From the NCBI GenBank assembly GCA_019637335.1, contig JAHBVV010000005.1, positions 124,001 to 188,000 on the forward strand: 64,000 bases of DNA, in the 5' to 3' direction. Source of the DNA: Candidatus Hydrogenedentota bacterium. Lineage in GTDB: Bacteria > Hydrogenedentota > Hydrogenedentia > Hydrogenedentales > JAEUWI01. A program made the translations under genes and the position numbers. Positions 34,935 through 43,949 of the stretch are shown in pieces. Numbering within the stretch: position 1 is the first letter of the stretch; each line of letters opens with the position of its first letter. The notes below the pieces were generated by a model. That model had not been told where the DNA came from and ran no database searches. It was given only the letters and a program-made list of their open reading frames with translations.

Positions 34935-36695
34935 TCAGCCGCGATCGCTCTCCGTCATCGAATAGCTCATGCGGGGCTGGGACGTGCGCCGGGCCTCGGG
35001 AACCAGCTCGCCAAACCACGCGTCGTTCTTTCGCATCACCTGTACCGCGCGGTGGCACACCTCGCACGACACCTCCGCCCCCTCGGTCGTGGCTTCGTTC
35101 AGCTGGATGAAGGTGCTGCAGAACGGGCAGGCGATGCTGCGCTCGGAACTCTTGTAGTAATCCTGGAGGATCCGGTCGATTTTTCCGTTGCGGAAGCAGC
35201 GGATCAGCGCGTCCGCACACGCGGGATCGAACTGGGTGCCCTTGTTCTCCTCGATGATCTGGATGGCCTTTTCCGGATCGAGTCCCTTGCGGTACGGGCG
35301 GTTGCTCGTGAGCGCGTCGAAGGTGTCGCCCACGGCCAGGGCGCGGCCCTCAATGGGTATGTCTTCCCCGGCGAGGCCCTTGGGGTAGCCCTTGCCGTCG
35401 TAGCGCTCGTGGTGGTACAGGCAGTACGGGATCAGCGGCTCCAGGAAACTGACGTCTTGCAGGAGTTGCGCGCCCTTCTCCGGATGCACCTTGATCTTAT
35501 CGAACTCCTCGTCGGTGAGGCGGTCGGGTTTCCGGAGGATCGCGTCGTCCACGGCGATCTTGCCGACATCGTGGAGTACGCCGCCCATCCTGACTTCCTT
35601 GATCTTTTCCTCGGACCAGCCCAGTTCGCGCGCCACCTCGATCGTGAAATTCGTCACGCGCCACGTGTGGCCCACGGTGTAGTGGTCCCGCAATTCGATG
35701 GCGTTTGCGAGCACGAGCAGCGTGTCTTCGTAGGCTTTTTCCAGCATGCGGACATATTGCGCATTCTTGATGGCGACGCCGGCGGGGCCCGCCAGGGCGA
35801 CGAGCAACTCCAGGTCGCTGTTGACGAACGCGTTCGTGGCGCCCCGGGTATCCACGTAAATGACCCCGAGCCGCTCGCTCTGGCAGGTGAGCGGCGCGCA
35901 CATCGCCGACGCGATATTGTGGCTGATGATGCTGGCGCCAGTCTCGAAGCGGGAGTCGTCGGCGGCGTCAAACGTAATAATCGCCTCGCCATGCTCGAAT
36001 GCGCGGTTCACGATCGAGGAACTGATCTTCACGTCGACATTCTGGTTGCCCGACCGCACGTACTCCGTCACCAACTCGTCGCTGCCGGGCGCCTGGAGCA
36101 GGATCACCCCGTTGTGGGCCGGGATGAGCTGGAAGATTTCCTCCATGACCCGCGCGAAGAGCTTGGAAAGGTTGCGCTCGCTCGTGATGATTTCGTTCGC
36201 GGAGTACACCGCGCGGAGGCGCTGCTGGATTTCGGCCAGCTTCGCGTCGCTCGCCGCCGCCCCCGGGCTCTGAAAAAACGTCTCGTACACGTTGGCGGCC
36301 TTGGCCGTCTCGTAGCGCGTACCCATGGAGTTGTCGAACTTCACGCCGCTGCTACCGCGCTCCGCTTCGCGGGTGGCCTCGGCCTGGACCTCTCCCTGAT
36401 CCACGGCTTCGGACTCAAAGCGCAGATCGTGGGTGCCGAGCCGGATGATGTTCCCGCTGGAGAGCTTGTACTCCACGATCTTGCGATCGCCAATCCAGGT
36501 GCCGTTGCCGCTGCCCAGATCCTTGACGACGGTGGCGTGCTCTTTCTGCTCGATCACGGCGTGCTGCCGGGATATCTGGAGATCCTCAAGCTGCAAGTCG
36601 TTGTCGGGGTTGCGCCCGATCGAGAGCTTGCCCTTGATCTCCACCGACGACCCCTGAAGGGGGCCAGTGAGTATTACCACCCGTTCTTTTCTCAT
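34935..36695 (-). CDS. FHA-GAF-HD-GYP signalling protein with zinc-ribbon tail
   Basis: A 586-residue cytoplasmic signalling protein. An FHA phosphothreonine-binding domain (about 20-95: SIGRNPDNDLQL, ISRQHA, GSGNGTWI) is followed by a GAF sensor domain (about 170-320) and an HD-GYP phosphodiesterase domain (about 330-510) with HDVGK and HHERYDGKGYP, the motifs of active cyclic-di-GMP hydrolases. The C-terminus carries CPFC and CEVC (Cys523/526/544/547), a likely zinc ribbon. This FHA-plus-zinc-ribbon arrangement around HD-GYP links Ser/Thr phosphorylation, a small ligand and cyclic-di-GMP. It is divergent from the exopolysaccharide operon starting at 37065, a process often under cyclic-di-GMP control. 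Confidence 0.9.
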   Translation of the reverse strand: MRKERVVILTGPLQGSSVEIKGKLSIGRNPDNDLQLEDLQISRQHAVIEQKEHATVVKDLGSGNGTWIGDRKIVEYKLSSGNIIRLGTHDLRFESEAVDQGEVQAEATREAERGSSGVKFDNSMGTRYETAKAANVYETFFQSPGAAASDAKLAEIQQRLRAVYSANEIITSERNLSKLFARVMEEIFQLIPAHNGVILLQAPGSDELVTEYVRSGNQNVDVKISSSIVNRAFEHGEAIITFDAADDSRFETGASIISHNIASAMCAPLTCQSERLGVIYVDTRGATNAFVNSDLELLVALAGPAGVAIKNAQYVRMLEKAYEDTLLVLANAIELRDHYTVGHTWRVTNFTIEVARELGWSEEKIKEVRMGGVLHDVGKIAVDDAILRKPDRLTDEEFDKIKVHPEKGAQLLQDVSFLEPLIPYCLYHHERYDGKGYPKGLAGEDIPIEGRALAVGDTFDALTSNRPYRKGLDPEKAIQIIEENKGTQFDPACADALIRCFRNGKIDRILQDYYKSSERSIACPFCSTFIQLNEATTEGAEVSCEVCHRAVQVMRKNDAWFGELVPEARRTSQPRMSYSMTESDRG

Positions 36696-36754
36696 CGCAT
36701 TGCGACTCCCGGTGCGGACGGCTCCAGCCCCGCCGTTGTACGCTACTGCTCAAG

Positions 36755-36783
36755 GTTATAGCACGATTGCCGCCTGAAACCAA
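36755..36783 (-). promoter_or_regulatory. Candidate promoter of the HD-GYP gene
   Basis: On the minus strand TATAAC (36760-36755), five of six matches, lies 17 bases after TTGGTT (36783-36778), three of six. It is about 60 bases before the ATG at 36695. Confidence 0.45.
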
Positions 36784-36835
36784 GTTATTTTCACCGACCG
36801 CGGCTTGGATCCCGACAGCCGCCACGGGTAATCGG

Positions 36836-36864
36836 TTGACAGCGCTAAACCGTTTCGATATCAT
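36836..36864 (+). promoter_or_regulatory. Sigma70-type promoter of the polysaccharide-secretin operon
   Basis: TTGACA (36836-36841, perfect) and TATCAT (36859-36864, five of six) are separated by 17 bases. Transcription would begin near 36871, leaving about 190 bases of leader before the ATG at 37065. The remaining part of the 369-base divergent region (36865-37064) is very GC-rich, with no gene seen. Confidence 0.7.
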
Positions 36865-37064
36865 GGCTTTGGTGAGTTAGCGCCCGGACCGGCGCCGCCT
36901 CGCTGGCGCCCGGGCGGGTGCGCCCCGGAGACTGGCGCGCGCCAACACGCCCCCGCCCCCGGGAGGCCCTGGCCGCGTGGTCGGGCAGCGACCGGCGGCG
37001 ATCGCTTCATCGCAGGGTCCCGGGCGCGCGTCCCCCGGAGTCCCCGACAACCTGGGCTAAGCGC

Positions 37065-38078
37065 ATGGATGAATCGCAGTCGTATCTTGGCCTGCTGGGC
37101 TTACGGGAGCAGCCCTTTGCACCCACCGCGGACCCCGTGTATTTCTTCGCCACCCAGGGCCACAAGGAGTGCCTCTTCCGCCTCTGGAACGCGATTGACG
37201 CCCGCCATGGCATTGCCGTCGTGCTCGGGAACTACGGCACCGGCAAGACCACGCTCCTGCGCAAGTTGCTCACCGGCATGGCCGCGGATCCCGACCGCTA
37301 CCTGACCGCTGTCGTTGGCTCGCCCATCCCCTCCTGGACGAGTTTTGCGCTGCTGGAAAGCATCGTCGCCCAGTTCGGGCTGCGCCCCCGGGAAAACTCC
37401 TTCGTCGCCCACATGGAGGCGCTGAACCAGCACCTGCTCGAGAACCGCGGCCGCATCTGCACCCTGATCATCGACGACGCGCAAAACCTCAACAAGCGCG
37501 GCCAGCTCGAGCTCCTGCGGCTGATACAGAACCTCGAAACCCAACAGCAGAAACTGCTCAACCTGCTCCTCTTCGCTCAACTCGAATGGGTCCAGGTGCT
37601 TCGCGCAGCCCCCAATTTCGAGCAGCGCGTCAACCTCACCTACACCCTCCAGCCCATCGAGTTCGAGGAAATGCGGCAGTTCATCGACTTCCGGCTGCGC
37701 CAGGCCGGCGCGGATACCGGCACGGGGCCCGCCTTCGAGGACGCCGCCCTCCGCGCTATCCATGCCTGGGCCGAGGGCAGCCCCCGCGTCATCGTGACGC
37801 TCTGCCGGAACGCGCTGCTGCTCGCCGCCCAGTTACAGACGAAGACCATTACGCCCGAAAATATCCTGCACACCATCGACAAGACGGCCCTTCCCGACCC
37901 GGAACGCCGCGCCCGCGCCGCCGCGGCGGCGGGAATGCCCGCGCGCGTGCTCGGGGAAACGACCGGCGCCGGAATCTTCCGGGAACCGGCGCCGAGGACC
38001 CCACAGGCCCGCGATCGCCGCGCCGCCGACATGCTGCTGCGGTCGGCCCGCGATCGCCAGGGAGCGGGCGGCGAATGA
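37065..38078 (+). CDS. ExeA/GspA-like AAA ATPase
   Basis: A 337-residue ATPase of the ExeA/GspA group, which in type II secretion helps assemble the secretin through the cell wall. The opening YLGLLGLREQPFAPTADP is diagnostic, followed by YFFATQGHKECLFRL. Walker A is GNYGTGKT (55-62) and Walker B LIIDDAQNL (about 134-142); sensor residues follow at LLNLLLFAQLEW. Unlike ExeA it has no membrane segment or peptidoglycan-binding domain at the C-terminus, which is a short disordered tail. It begins the operon containing a secretin-fusion gene, so a role in secretin or exporter assembly is a reasonable inference. Its stop overlaps the next start as ATGA. The ATG at 37065 was chosen over a repeat-like upstream extension to 36918. 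Confidence 0.88.
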   Translation: MDESQSYLGLLGLREQPFAPTADPVYFFATQGHKECLFRLWNAIDARHGIAVVLGNYGTGKTTLLRKLLTGMAADPDRYLTAVVGSPIPSWTSFALLESIVAQFGLRPRENSFVAHMEALNQHLLENRGRICTLIIDDAQNLNKRGQLELLRLIQNLETQQQKLLNLLLFAQLEWVQVLRAAPNFEQRVNLTYTLQPIEFEEMRQFIDFRLRQAGADTGTGPAFEDAALRAIHAWAEGSPRVIVTLCRNALLLAAQLQTKTITPENILHTIDKTALPDPERRARAAAAAGMPARVLGETTGAGIFREPAPRTPQARDRRAADMLLRSARDRQGAGGE

Positions 38079-40096
38079 GCGCGGAAGCCGAACACGATCG
38101 GGCCCCTCTCGCCACCGGCGATGAATGGCAGTCGTCTGACGTTGATGATTCTCTGGAGGGCGCGCTCATGCGCGGGATTCCCGCGGATGCCCGCCTCGAC
38201 AGCGGCGTACCCGAGGGGCAGCGCGCGAATGCGCTCGACTTCATTCAAATGTCCGGCTTGACGCGCCCGCCCGCCCGCGCCACCGAAGCGCCCGATCCCG
38301 ATTTGAACCCGTCCGCGCCCCTGAGCTTCTACGAGGCCGGCGTGGCGGATGTCGACGAGGAGGCGAGTCTCGCGGCGCTCTCCAGCGGTCCCCGGGACCT
38401 CACACTCGACGCCAACCTGGCCCCCGATCCCGCCGGGGAGACCCTGGGCGCGGAAAGCGAGCACGCCGCGGCGGCCTTTCAGGCAATTATTGACGCGTTG
38501 GAAGCCGGGCGGGCGCCCGGTCACGTGCTCGAGGATCCACCCGCGCCGGCCCCCGAAGCCGTCGAGCTCCCCGAGGGCCTGGATGCGCATGGCGTGGATC
38601 CCGGCCCGCTCCCGGAATCGGCCAATCCCATCCGTGATCACCGGCCAGTTGCGTGGCGATCGGCGCCGTCCGCCGGCGATCCCGAGGAGGACGGGCCCGC
38701 CGTGCCCGATCCGGATCCCGGCGGCGCCGGCGTGGAGTTCGCGGTCCCGGAAGCGATTCCCGGCGAGGACGGCGACTTCGACAATTTTCTGGAAGACGGG
38801 GTCATCCATTCCGCCGTGGACGAGGCGCCCCACCTGGAGCTGGCGGCTCGCGCGGAACTTGATTGCGATCCGGAGGGAATGGCGCCGGAAACCGCCCCGT
38901 CCGTTTCCAGCCCCCACCGCGAGGCGCTGCAAAAAGCCGAGCAATTGATGAATTCCCTCGGGCAGCCGCCAGCGGCCGGAATGCCCGCCCTCCCGGAAAT
39001 CCACATTGGCGAAGAACCCGCCGCCGCTCCGCCTCGTGCGCTGGAGCTGAACGGGAGTGGGGGAGAGGAAAGCTACAGCCAGGCCCATGCCCGCCGCCGG
39101 TCGCGCCGGCACTCCCGCCTCGCCCGAAGGATGTGGCGCACCGCGCGTCTGATCGCCGGCGTGGCCACGGCCGCGGCCATCGTGGCGGGAATCTGGTTCT
39201 ATGTGCTCGCGCCGGGGCTCGTCCGAACGGAAGACCGCGCCGCGCAGGCTGCCCGATTCATGGTCGGCCGGCAGTACGCGGATGCCGCCGCGGCGTATGA
39301 GCAGGTCGCCTCCCGCGGTGGCCCGAGCCGCGCCGACGCGCTGTTTCACGCCGCGAACGCGACCCTGCTTTCGGTCGGGAATGACACCCCGACCGACGCC
39401 GCCCGGCCCCGCTACGAGCGGGCGCTCGCGCTTTTCGCGTCCTTTGCCGAAGAATTTCCCCAGCACCCGAAGCGCCCGCGGGCGCTCGCGTTGACCGGAC
39501 GGGTGCACTTCGAAGCGCAAAATTACGACGCGGCGATCGCTGTGCTACGCGATCAAATCGTTCCCGCGGACGATCCCGCGGCCGCCTTGATGGTCCTGCG
39601 CTACCTGGCGCGGGCCTACCGGATGAAGGGCGCGTACGACGAGGCCGAAACCGCATACCTACAGGCGGCCACGCTCCCCGACAATTTCAGCGCGGAGGTC
39701 GACTACCGGGAACTGGGCGATATGCACCGCACCCGCGCCGGCCTCGCCGAAACCGACGCGGACGCGCGCCGCGCGCACGAAGAAACCGCCTCGCGATACT
39801 GGAACCGTGCGCTCCAGACGCCCGGAATCGCCCCCGCGGCGGCGGCGGAACTTCACGAGCGCCTTCAGTGGCAGTCTTTCACAGGCGATCCGCCCGCAAC
39901 CGCGGCATCCGAGCCGGTGGCCGTGGCGCGGCCCGCGGCACAGACGCCGGCGGATGATACGGCCGAATTCGGCGTGGCGGCGCCGGGTGCGCCCGCCCCG
40001 CCATACGATTCGCCCGTCGAGCGCCGGGAGGACCCGGGGGCCGAACTGGAGGCCTGGACGCGCGGCGCTGCCGCCGCGGGCGCTCCGCATGAATAG
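38075..40096 (+). CDS. Single-pass membrane protein with acidic N-region and TPR-like tail
   Basis: A 673-residue protein I do not recognise as a whole. Residues 1-340 are low-complexity, rich in Asp, Glu, Pro and Ala and probably disordered in the cytoplasm. A basic stretch (RRRSRRHSRLARR) precedes one membrane segment at about 357-380 (LIAGVATAAAIVAGIWFYVL). The periplasmic part has TPR-like helical repeats (MVGRQYADAAAAYEQVA, ALALTGRVHFEAQNYDAAIA, AYRMKGAYDEAETAYLQAA), then a Pro/Ala-rich end. This architecture resembles GspB-like or pilotin partners that pair with ExeA-type ATPases, which is suggestive because such an ATPase gene overlaps its start. Codon use is GC-rich like its neighbours. 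Confidence 0.75.
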   Translation: MSAEAEHDRAPLATGDEWQSSDVDDSLEGALMRGIPADARLDSGVPEGQRANALDFIQMSGLTRPPARATEAPDPDLNPSAPLSFYEAGVADVDEEASLAALSSGPRDLTLDANLAPDPAGETLGAESEHAAAAFQAIIDALEAGRAPGHVLEDPPAPAPEAVELPEGLDAHGVDPGPLPESANPIRDHRPVAWRSAPSAGDPEEDGPAVPDPDPGGAGVEFAVPEAIPGEDGDFDNFLEDGVIHSAVDEAPHLELAARAELDCDPEGMAPETAPSVSSPHREALQKAEQLMNSLGQPPAAGMPALPEIHIGEEPAAAPPRALELNGSGGEESYSQAHARRRSRRHSRLARRMWRTARLIAGVATAAAIVAGIWFYVLAPGLVRTEDRAAQAARFMVGRQYADAAAAYEQVASRGGPSRADALFHAANATLLSVGNDTPTDAARPRYERALALFASFAEEFPQHPKRPRALALTGRVHFEAQNYDAAIAVLRDQIVPADDPAAALMVLRYLARAYRMKGAYDEAETAYLQAATLPDNFSAEVDYRELGDMHRTRAGLAETDADARRAHEETASRYWNRALQTPGIAPAAAAELHERLQWQSFTGDPPATAASEPVAVARPAAQTPADDTAEFGVAAPGAPAPPYDSPVERREDPGAELEAWTRGAAAAGAPHE

Positions 40097-40145
40097 CGCC
40101 GCCGGGATATACGCCAGGCTCGAGAACCACACAGGGAGTAATGCG

Positions 40146-41624
40146 ATGATAAGCATGGTGAAAATCGGGTGGGCCGCCGCCCTGATCGCGGCCCTGTGCG
40201 CGGCGGCCACGGCTCCCGCGCAGCCCGCGGAGGATGGCCCGCTGAAGCCGGGCGATCTGGTCTACATCAACGTACACCGCCAGCCCGAGCTGTCCGCCGC
40301 CACCCAGGTCGATGGGAATGGCAACGTGGAAATGCCCTACATCGGCAACGTTGCCGTTCAGGGCCTCGCGCTCGAAGCCGCCGCCGACCGCATCGCGCTC
40401 GGGCTCAAGAGCGTACTGAAAAGCCCGCGTGTTACCGTGACCCGTAGTTCGGAACGGGGAGCCTTCCCCCAGGCGTACATGCGAACCCAGTCCATGCAGA
40501 CCCAGGTCGTTCCGCTGGACAACGCCGATGCGGCAACCCTCGAAGCGGCCCTGTCCGGTATGTCCAGCGGCGGCGGAAGCGTCAGCTTCGATCCGGCGAC
40601 CAACAGCATGATTCTCACCGACGAGCCCGCCGTGTTGCAGAACATGATGGGCGTCATCCGCGAGCTGGACCAGATGAAATCCCAGATCACGCAGGTGCTG
40701 ATCGAGGCCAAAATCGTCGAAGTCGAGACGGAGGCCGCCAGGGAGCTGGGTGTGCGCTGGTTCGTGCAGGGCGATCGCGCGGGCGGCGGCTACACCCCCT
40801 CGCCCCGCCGCGACGCCCTCCTCAATTCAATCCGCCAGTTCTCGGGGCCCAACGCCAACGAGTCCCTCCAGAGCAACGCCCGGAACACGGGCGCCGCCCT
40901 CAACAGGCGCTTCATCGACGAGGACATGTTCGACCGCCGGCTCCAGGTGCCCGTCCAGGTCGCCGCGCCCGGGCAGATGTTCTTCGGCTACATGAACAGC
41001 GGCATCGACCTCGGCCTCATGCTCGATGCCCTCGTCGCCGACGGCAAGGCCGAATTGCTCGCATCCCCCTACATCGGAACGGTAAACCACCGGTCGGCCT
41101 CGATCCGCATGATCGAGGAATTCCCCTACACCGAACTCGGAACCGCCGGCTTTTCCGCTGTGGAACACATCCGCTTTCTGGAAATCGGAATTAAGATGGA
41201 CGTGACGCCCCATGTACGGCGGGATCCCGACGGCGAGCGCTACATCCTCGTGGAGCTCTCGCCCGAAGTCTCCACCGCCGTCGGCGTTTCCAACGGCGTG
41301 CCCGTACGCGCGGTCCGCTCCAGCGAAAGCCAGCGCATCGTCCGCGACGGACAGTCCCTCGTAATCGGCGGGATCGTCATGGCCGACAACCACACCGTGA
41401 TCCAGAAGCTGCCCGGGCTTGGGAGTCTGCCCATCTTCGGCAATCTCTTCAAACACAAGGAGCGAAGCCAGACGAGCCGTGAACTCATGATCTTCGTGAC
41501 ACCCACCATTCACGACCGCCCCGAGGATATCCGATGGGAACGCAGCCTCGACCTGCAGGGATTCGGCCACGACGACGCGTTCCTGGCCGCCCTCGAAGCG
41601 CGCGCCGAGGTGCGAAAAGACTAG
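40146..41624 (+). CDS. Fusion of polysaccharide-export domain and secretin
   Basis: A 492-residue exported protein with a Sec signal (cleavage near APAQ, residue 25). Residues about 31-100 form a Wza-type polysaccharide biosynthesis/export domain (LKPGDLVYINVHRQPELSA, VDGNGNVEMPYIGNVAVQGL). About 117-178 is a NolW/N-type secretin ring domain (VVPLDNADAATLEAALSG, TNSMILTDEPAVLQNMMGVI), and about 180-455 is the secretin beta-barrel domain ending in VIGGIVMADNHTVIQKLPGL and GSLPIFGNLFKHKERSQTSR. Wza proteins normally end in an alpha-helical outer-membrane barrel and secretins normally lack the export domain, so one chain appears to join the glycan-recognition part of one exporter to the pore of another. 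GGGAG at 40134-40138 fixes the ATG at 40146. It is four bases from the BY-kinase gene. Confidence 0.88.
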   Translation: MISMVKIGWAAALIAALCAAATAPAQPAEDGPLKPGDLVYINVHRQPELSAATQVDGNGNVEMPYIGNVAVQGLALEAAADRIALGLKSVLKSPRVTVTRSSERGAFPQAYMRTQSMQTQVVPLDNADAATLEAALSGMSSGGGSVSFDPATNSMILTDEPAVLQNMMGVIRELDQMKSQITQVLIEAKIVEVETEAARELGVRWFVQGDRAGGGYTPSPRRDALLNSIRQFSGPNANESLQSNARNTGAALNRRFIDEDMFDRRLQVPVQVAAPGQMFFGYMNSGIDLGLMLDALVADGKAELLASPYIGTVNHRSASIRMIEEFPYTELGTAGFSAVEHIRFLEIGIKMDVTPHVRRDPDGERYILVELSPEVSTAVGVSNGVPVRAVRSSESQRIVRDGQSLVIGGIVMADNHTVIQKLPGLGSLPIFGNLFKHKERSQTSRELMIFVTPTIHDRPEDIRWERSLDLQGFGHDDAFLAALEARAEVRKD

Positions 41625-41628
41625 CGCC

Positions 41629-43887
41629 ATGTCCACGAGCCTCGATACCCCCATACTGGACGACGCGCCGCGCCAGGGAAGAGACAACTTCCGATCCGTG
41701 CTCAACGTGCTCGCGGATCGGTGGCTGTTGCTACTCGCCGGCACGCTGCTCGGCGCGCTCGCGTTCGGCGGGGGGATGTGGCTCACGCGCGAAGTCACCC
41801 CGGCGCGCTACCAGGCCACCGGAAGCCTCTATATCAAGCCGGCCCAGTACTCTATCCTCTCCCCTCAGTCACCGCGCTCCGATTTCACGCTGCGGGCGGA
41901 ACAGATCGTCAAGGAAACCAGCGTCGCCGCGCTCGCCGAAAAGGTGGCGCAGGCCCTCATACAGCGCGACATCGCCACCGGCGGGCCGCTCAGCGGCGTC
42001 GTTGCCCCGGAGGAGTTCAAGCGCGAGGCCGCCCGGATCGAGGCCCGGCTCGCCCTCAGCCCCCTGACCGAGGACGGCGTCGGAAAGGTCGAGATCCACG
42101 TGCGGGATTGCGCGTCTCCGGGCGAGGCGGAGGATATTGCCGAGTACGCCTCCCGGGTCTTCGTGGAAATGAACCGGCAGGTGCACCTCGAAGACGTCCG
42201 GGAGAAACACGCCTTCATACGGCGCCATATCGAATCCCTCAGGACGGCCCTGGCCGGCGCGGAAGCCGATCGCCTCGCCTTCAAGCAGCGCCACAGCGGA
42301 CGCCCCTACGAAAACATCGACGAGGAATTGGCGCGCAAGGACCGCGAACTGCGCGAAATCGAGGCCGCAGGCGAGGCCGCGGCGCGGAAACTGAGCGATC
42401 TCGAGGCGGAGCTTGTGCTTGCCGGGGAGCAGTTCCCGGAAGCCCTGAACCAGCCCAGCGACAACCTCGTGGCCGGACTGTTCGCCGAGCTGGACGCCCT
42501 GCTCGAAGAGAAAATGACCCTCAGCGCAATCTACCAGCCCGCATGGCCGCGTCTCGTCGAGCTGGAGGAAGAGATCGCCGAGGTCCGCGAGGTCATCCTC
42601 GAAGCGGAGCGGAGGCGCGATTCCGGCGTCCCCGGAGGCAGCGATATCTGGGCCAAACGCAAGGAAATATACCAGCAGCAGATCGACCTCCGGCTTCAGA
42701 TGGCCTCCCTCGAAATCCAGGCCGGGGCCATCGAGCGAGAGCGGGAAACCCTCCTGCCCCAACTGCCCGAACTCGCCAACCTCAAGTGGACCGCGGACAG
42801 CCTCAAGCGCGAAGTCGACAACATCGAGGAGCAACTCAACAAAGCCTCCGACAGGGAGCTCGAAGTGCGCGCAAGTATCGAGCACGGCCTCGGCACCGTG
42901 GAGCGGTCCGCCTCCGCGCCCATCGTCGGCGTGCCCGAACGGCAGCCGGGCAGCCGCAATGTCTGGATCAACTTCCTGATTGGCGGGCTGGCCGGCGCGC
43001 TACTTTCCTTCGCCCTGGCCATGGCCGTCGAGTTTAACGATACCTCCATCCGCAGCATCGACGATGTGAACGAATACATCGGACTCGAAGTCATCGGAAC
43101 CATCCCCCGAATGCGCTTCGGCCGCCCCCGCGGAAACCGCCGCCGCCGCGCAACCTACGTCAGCACCGTCGACGAGGAACAGATCGACAGCTGCATCGTC
43201 ACCCAGCACGACCCCAAGTCGCCAATCTCGGAGGCCTACCGCACCCTCCGAACCAACTTCCAGTTCGCGACCATTCAGAAGAAACCGCGCACCCTCATGG
43301 TGACCAGCGCGGTCCCCGGTGAAGGCAAGACCACCACAGCCGTGAATCTTGCCGTGACCATGGCCGACCGCGGCATGCGCGTCCTCCTCGTCGATACCGA
43401 CCTGCGCCGCCCCAACGTACACCGCGTCCTCCGCATGGAGCGCGGCCCCGGGCTCGCCGATGTCTTGCGCGAGGGCGTTGACCCCGACACCGTCATACGA
43501 AAAACACGCATCGACAACCTCTGGGTCGTCTCCAGCGGGCGCGTGCCGCCCAATCCGTCCGAGCTGATGGGCTCCGACGCAATGGAGCACCTCATGCGCA
43601 AGCTCGGAGCCGCCTTCGACCTCGTCATCTGCGACGCGCCCTCGGTACTCGTCGTGACCGACCCCGTCCTCCTCGCCACCCATGTCGACACCTGTATGAT
43701 GGTCGTCTCCACAAACAATGCCCGCCGCGAGACCGTTGTCCGCGCGAAAAAGCTCCTCCTCACCGCCAAAGTCGATGTCGCAGGCGTCGTCGTGAACGGC
43801 CTGGAGACCACCCGCCGCCACTACTACTATTACTATTACTACTACGACGACGGCTCCGCCGGCCGCCGCAAGTGGTACCACTTCTAG
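41629..43887 (+). CDS. Wzc-like tyrosine autokinase (Wzz plus BY-kinase)
   Basis: A 752-residue polysaccharide co-polymerase with fused bacterial tyrosine kinase. Membrane segments lie at about 31-50 and 441-463. Between them is a long coiled-coil periplasmic region. The cytoplasmic kinase has Walker A SAVPGEGKTT (560-569), Walker A' LLVDTDLRRP (586-595) and Walker B VICDAPS. The C-terminal autophosphorylation cluster is eight consecutive tyrosines (732-739) plus one more near the end. In Wzc-type systems cycling of this phosphorylation sets chain length and controls export through the outer-membrane partner, here presumably the secretin fusion encoded four bases upstream. It therefore ties the fusion protein to polysaccharide rather than protein secretion. 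Confidence 0.93.
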   Translation: MSTSLDTPILDDAPRQGRDNFRSVLNVLADRWLLLLAGTLLGALAFGGGMWLTREVTPARYQATGSLYIKPAQYSILSPQSPRSDFTLRAEQIVKETSVAALAEKVAQALIQRDIATGGPLSGVVAPEEFKREAARIEARLALSPLTEDGVGKVEIHVRDCASPGEAEDIAEYASRVFVEMNRQVHLEDVREKHAFIRRHIESLRTALAGAEADRLAFKQRHSGRPYENIDEELARKDRELREIEAAGEAAARKLSDLEAELVLAGEQFPEALNQPSDNLVAGLFAELDALLEEKMTLSAIYQPAWPRLVELEEEIAEVREVILEAERRRDSGVPGGSDIWAKRKEIYQQQIDLRLQMASLEIQAGAIERERETLLPQLPELANLKWTADSLKREVDNIEEQLNKASDRELEVRASIEHGLGTVERSASAPIVGVPERQPGSRNVWINFLIGGLAGALLSFALAMAVEFNDTSIRSIDDVNEYIGLEVIGTIPRMRFGRPRGNRRRRATYVSTVDEEQIDSCIVTQHDPKSPISEAYRTLRTNFQFATIQKKPRTLMVTSAVPGEGKTTTAVNLAVTMADRGMRVLLVDTDLRRPNVHRVLRMERGPGLADVLREGVDPDTVIRKTRIDNLWVVSSGRVPPNPSELMGSDAMEHLMRKLGAAFDLVICDAPSVLVVTDPVLLATHVDTCMMVVSTNNARRETVVRAKKLLLTAKVDVAGVVVNGLETTRRHYYYYYYYYDDGSAGRRKWYHF

Positions 43888-43949
43888 CCATGCGCCGCCC
43901 CCATCTCGCCAATGGCCCGTTTCGCGCCCCGGCCACGAGGTGACCGGAA

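Noticed and set aside
37586-38074. In-frame extension of the TPR-like protein gene by 163 codons into the ATPase gene
   Set aside because: The extra residues are low-complexity out-of-frame translation of the ATPase; the ATGA overlap at 38075 is the natural start.
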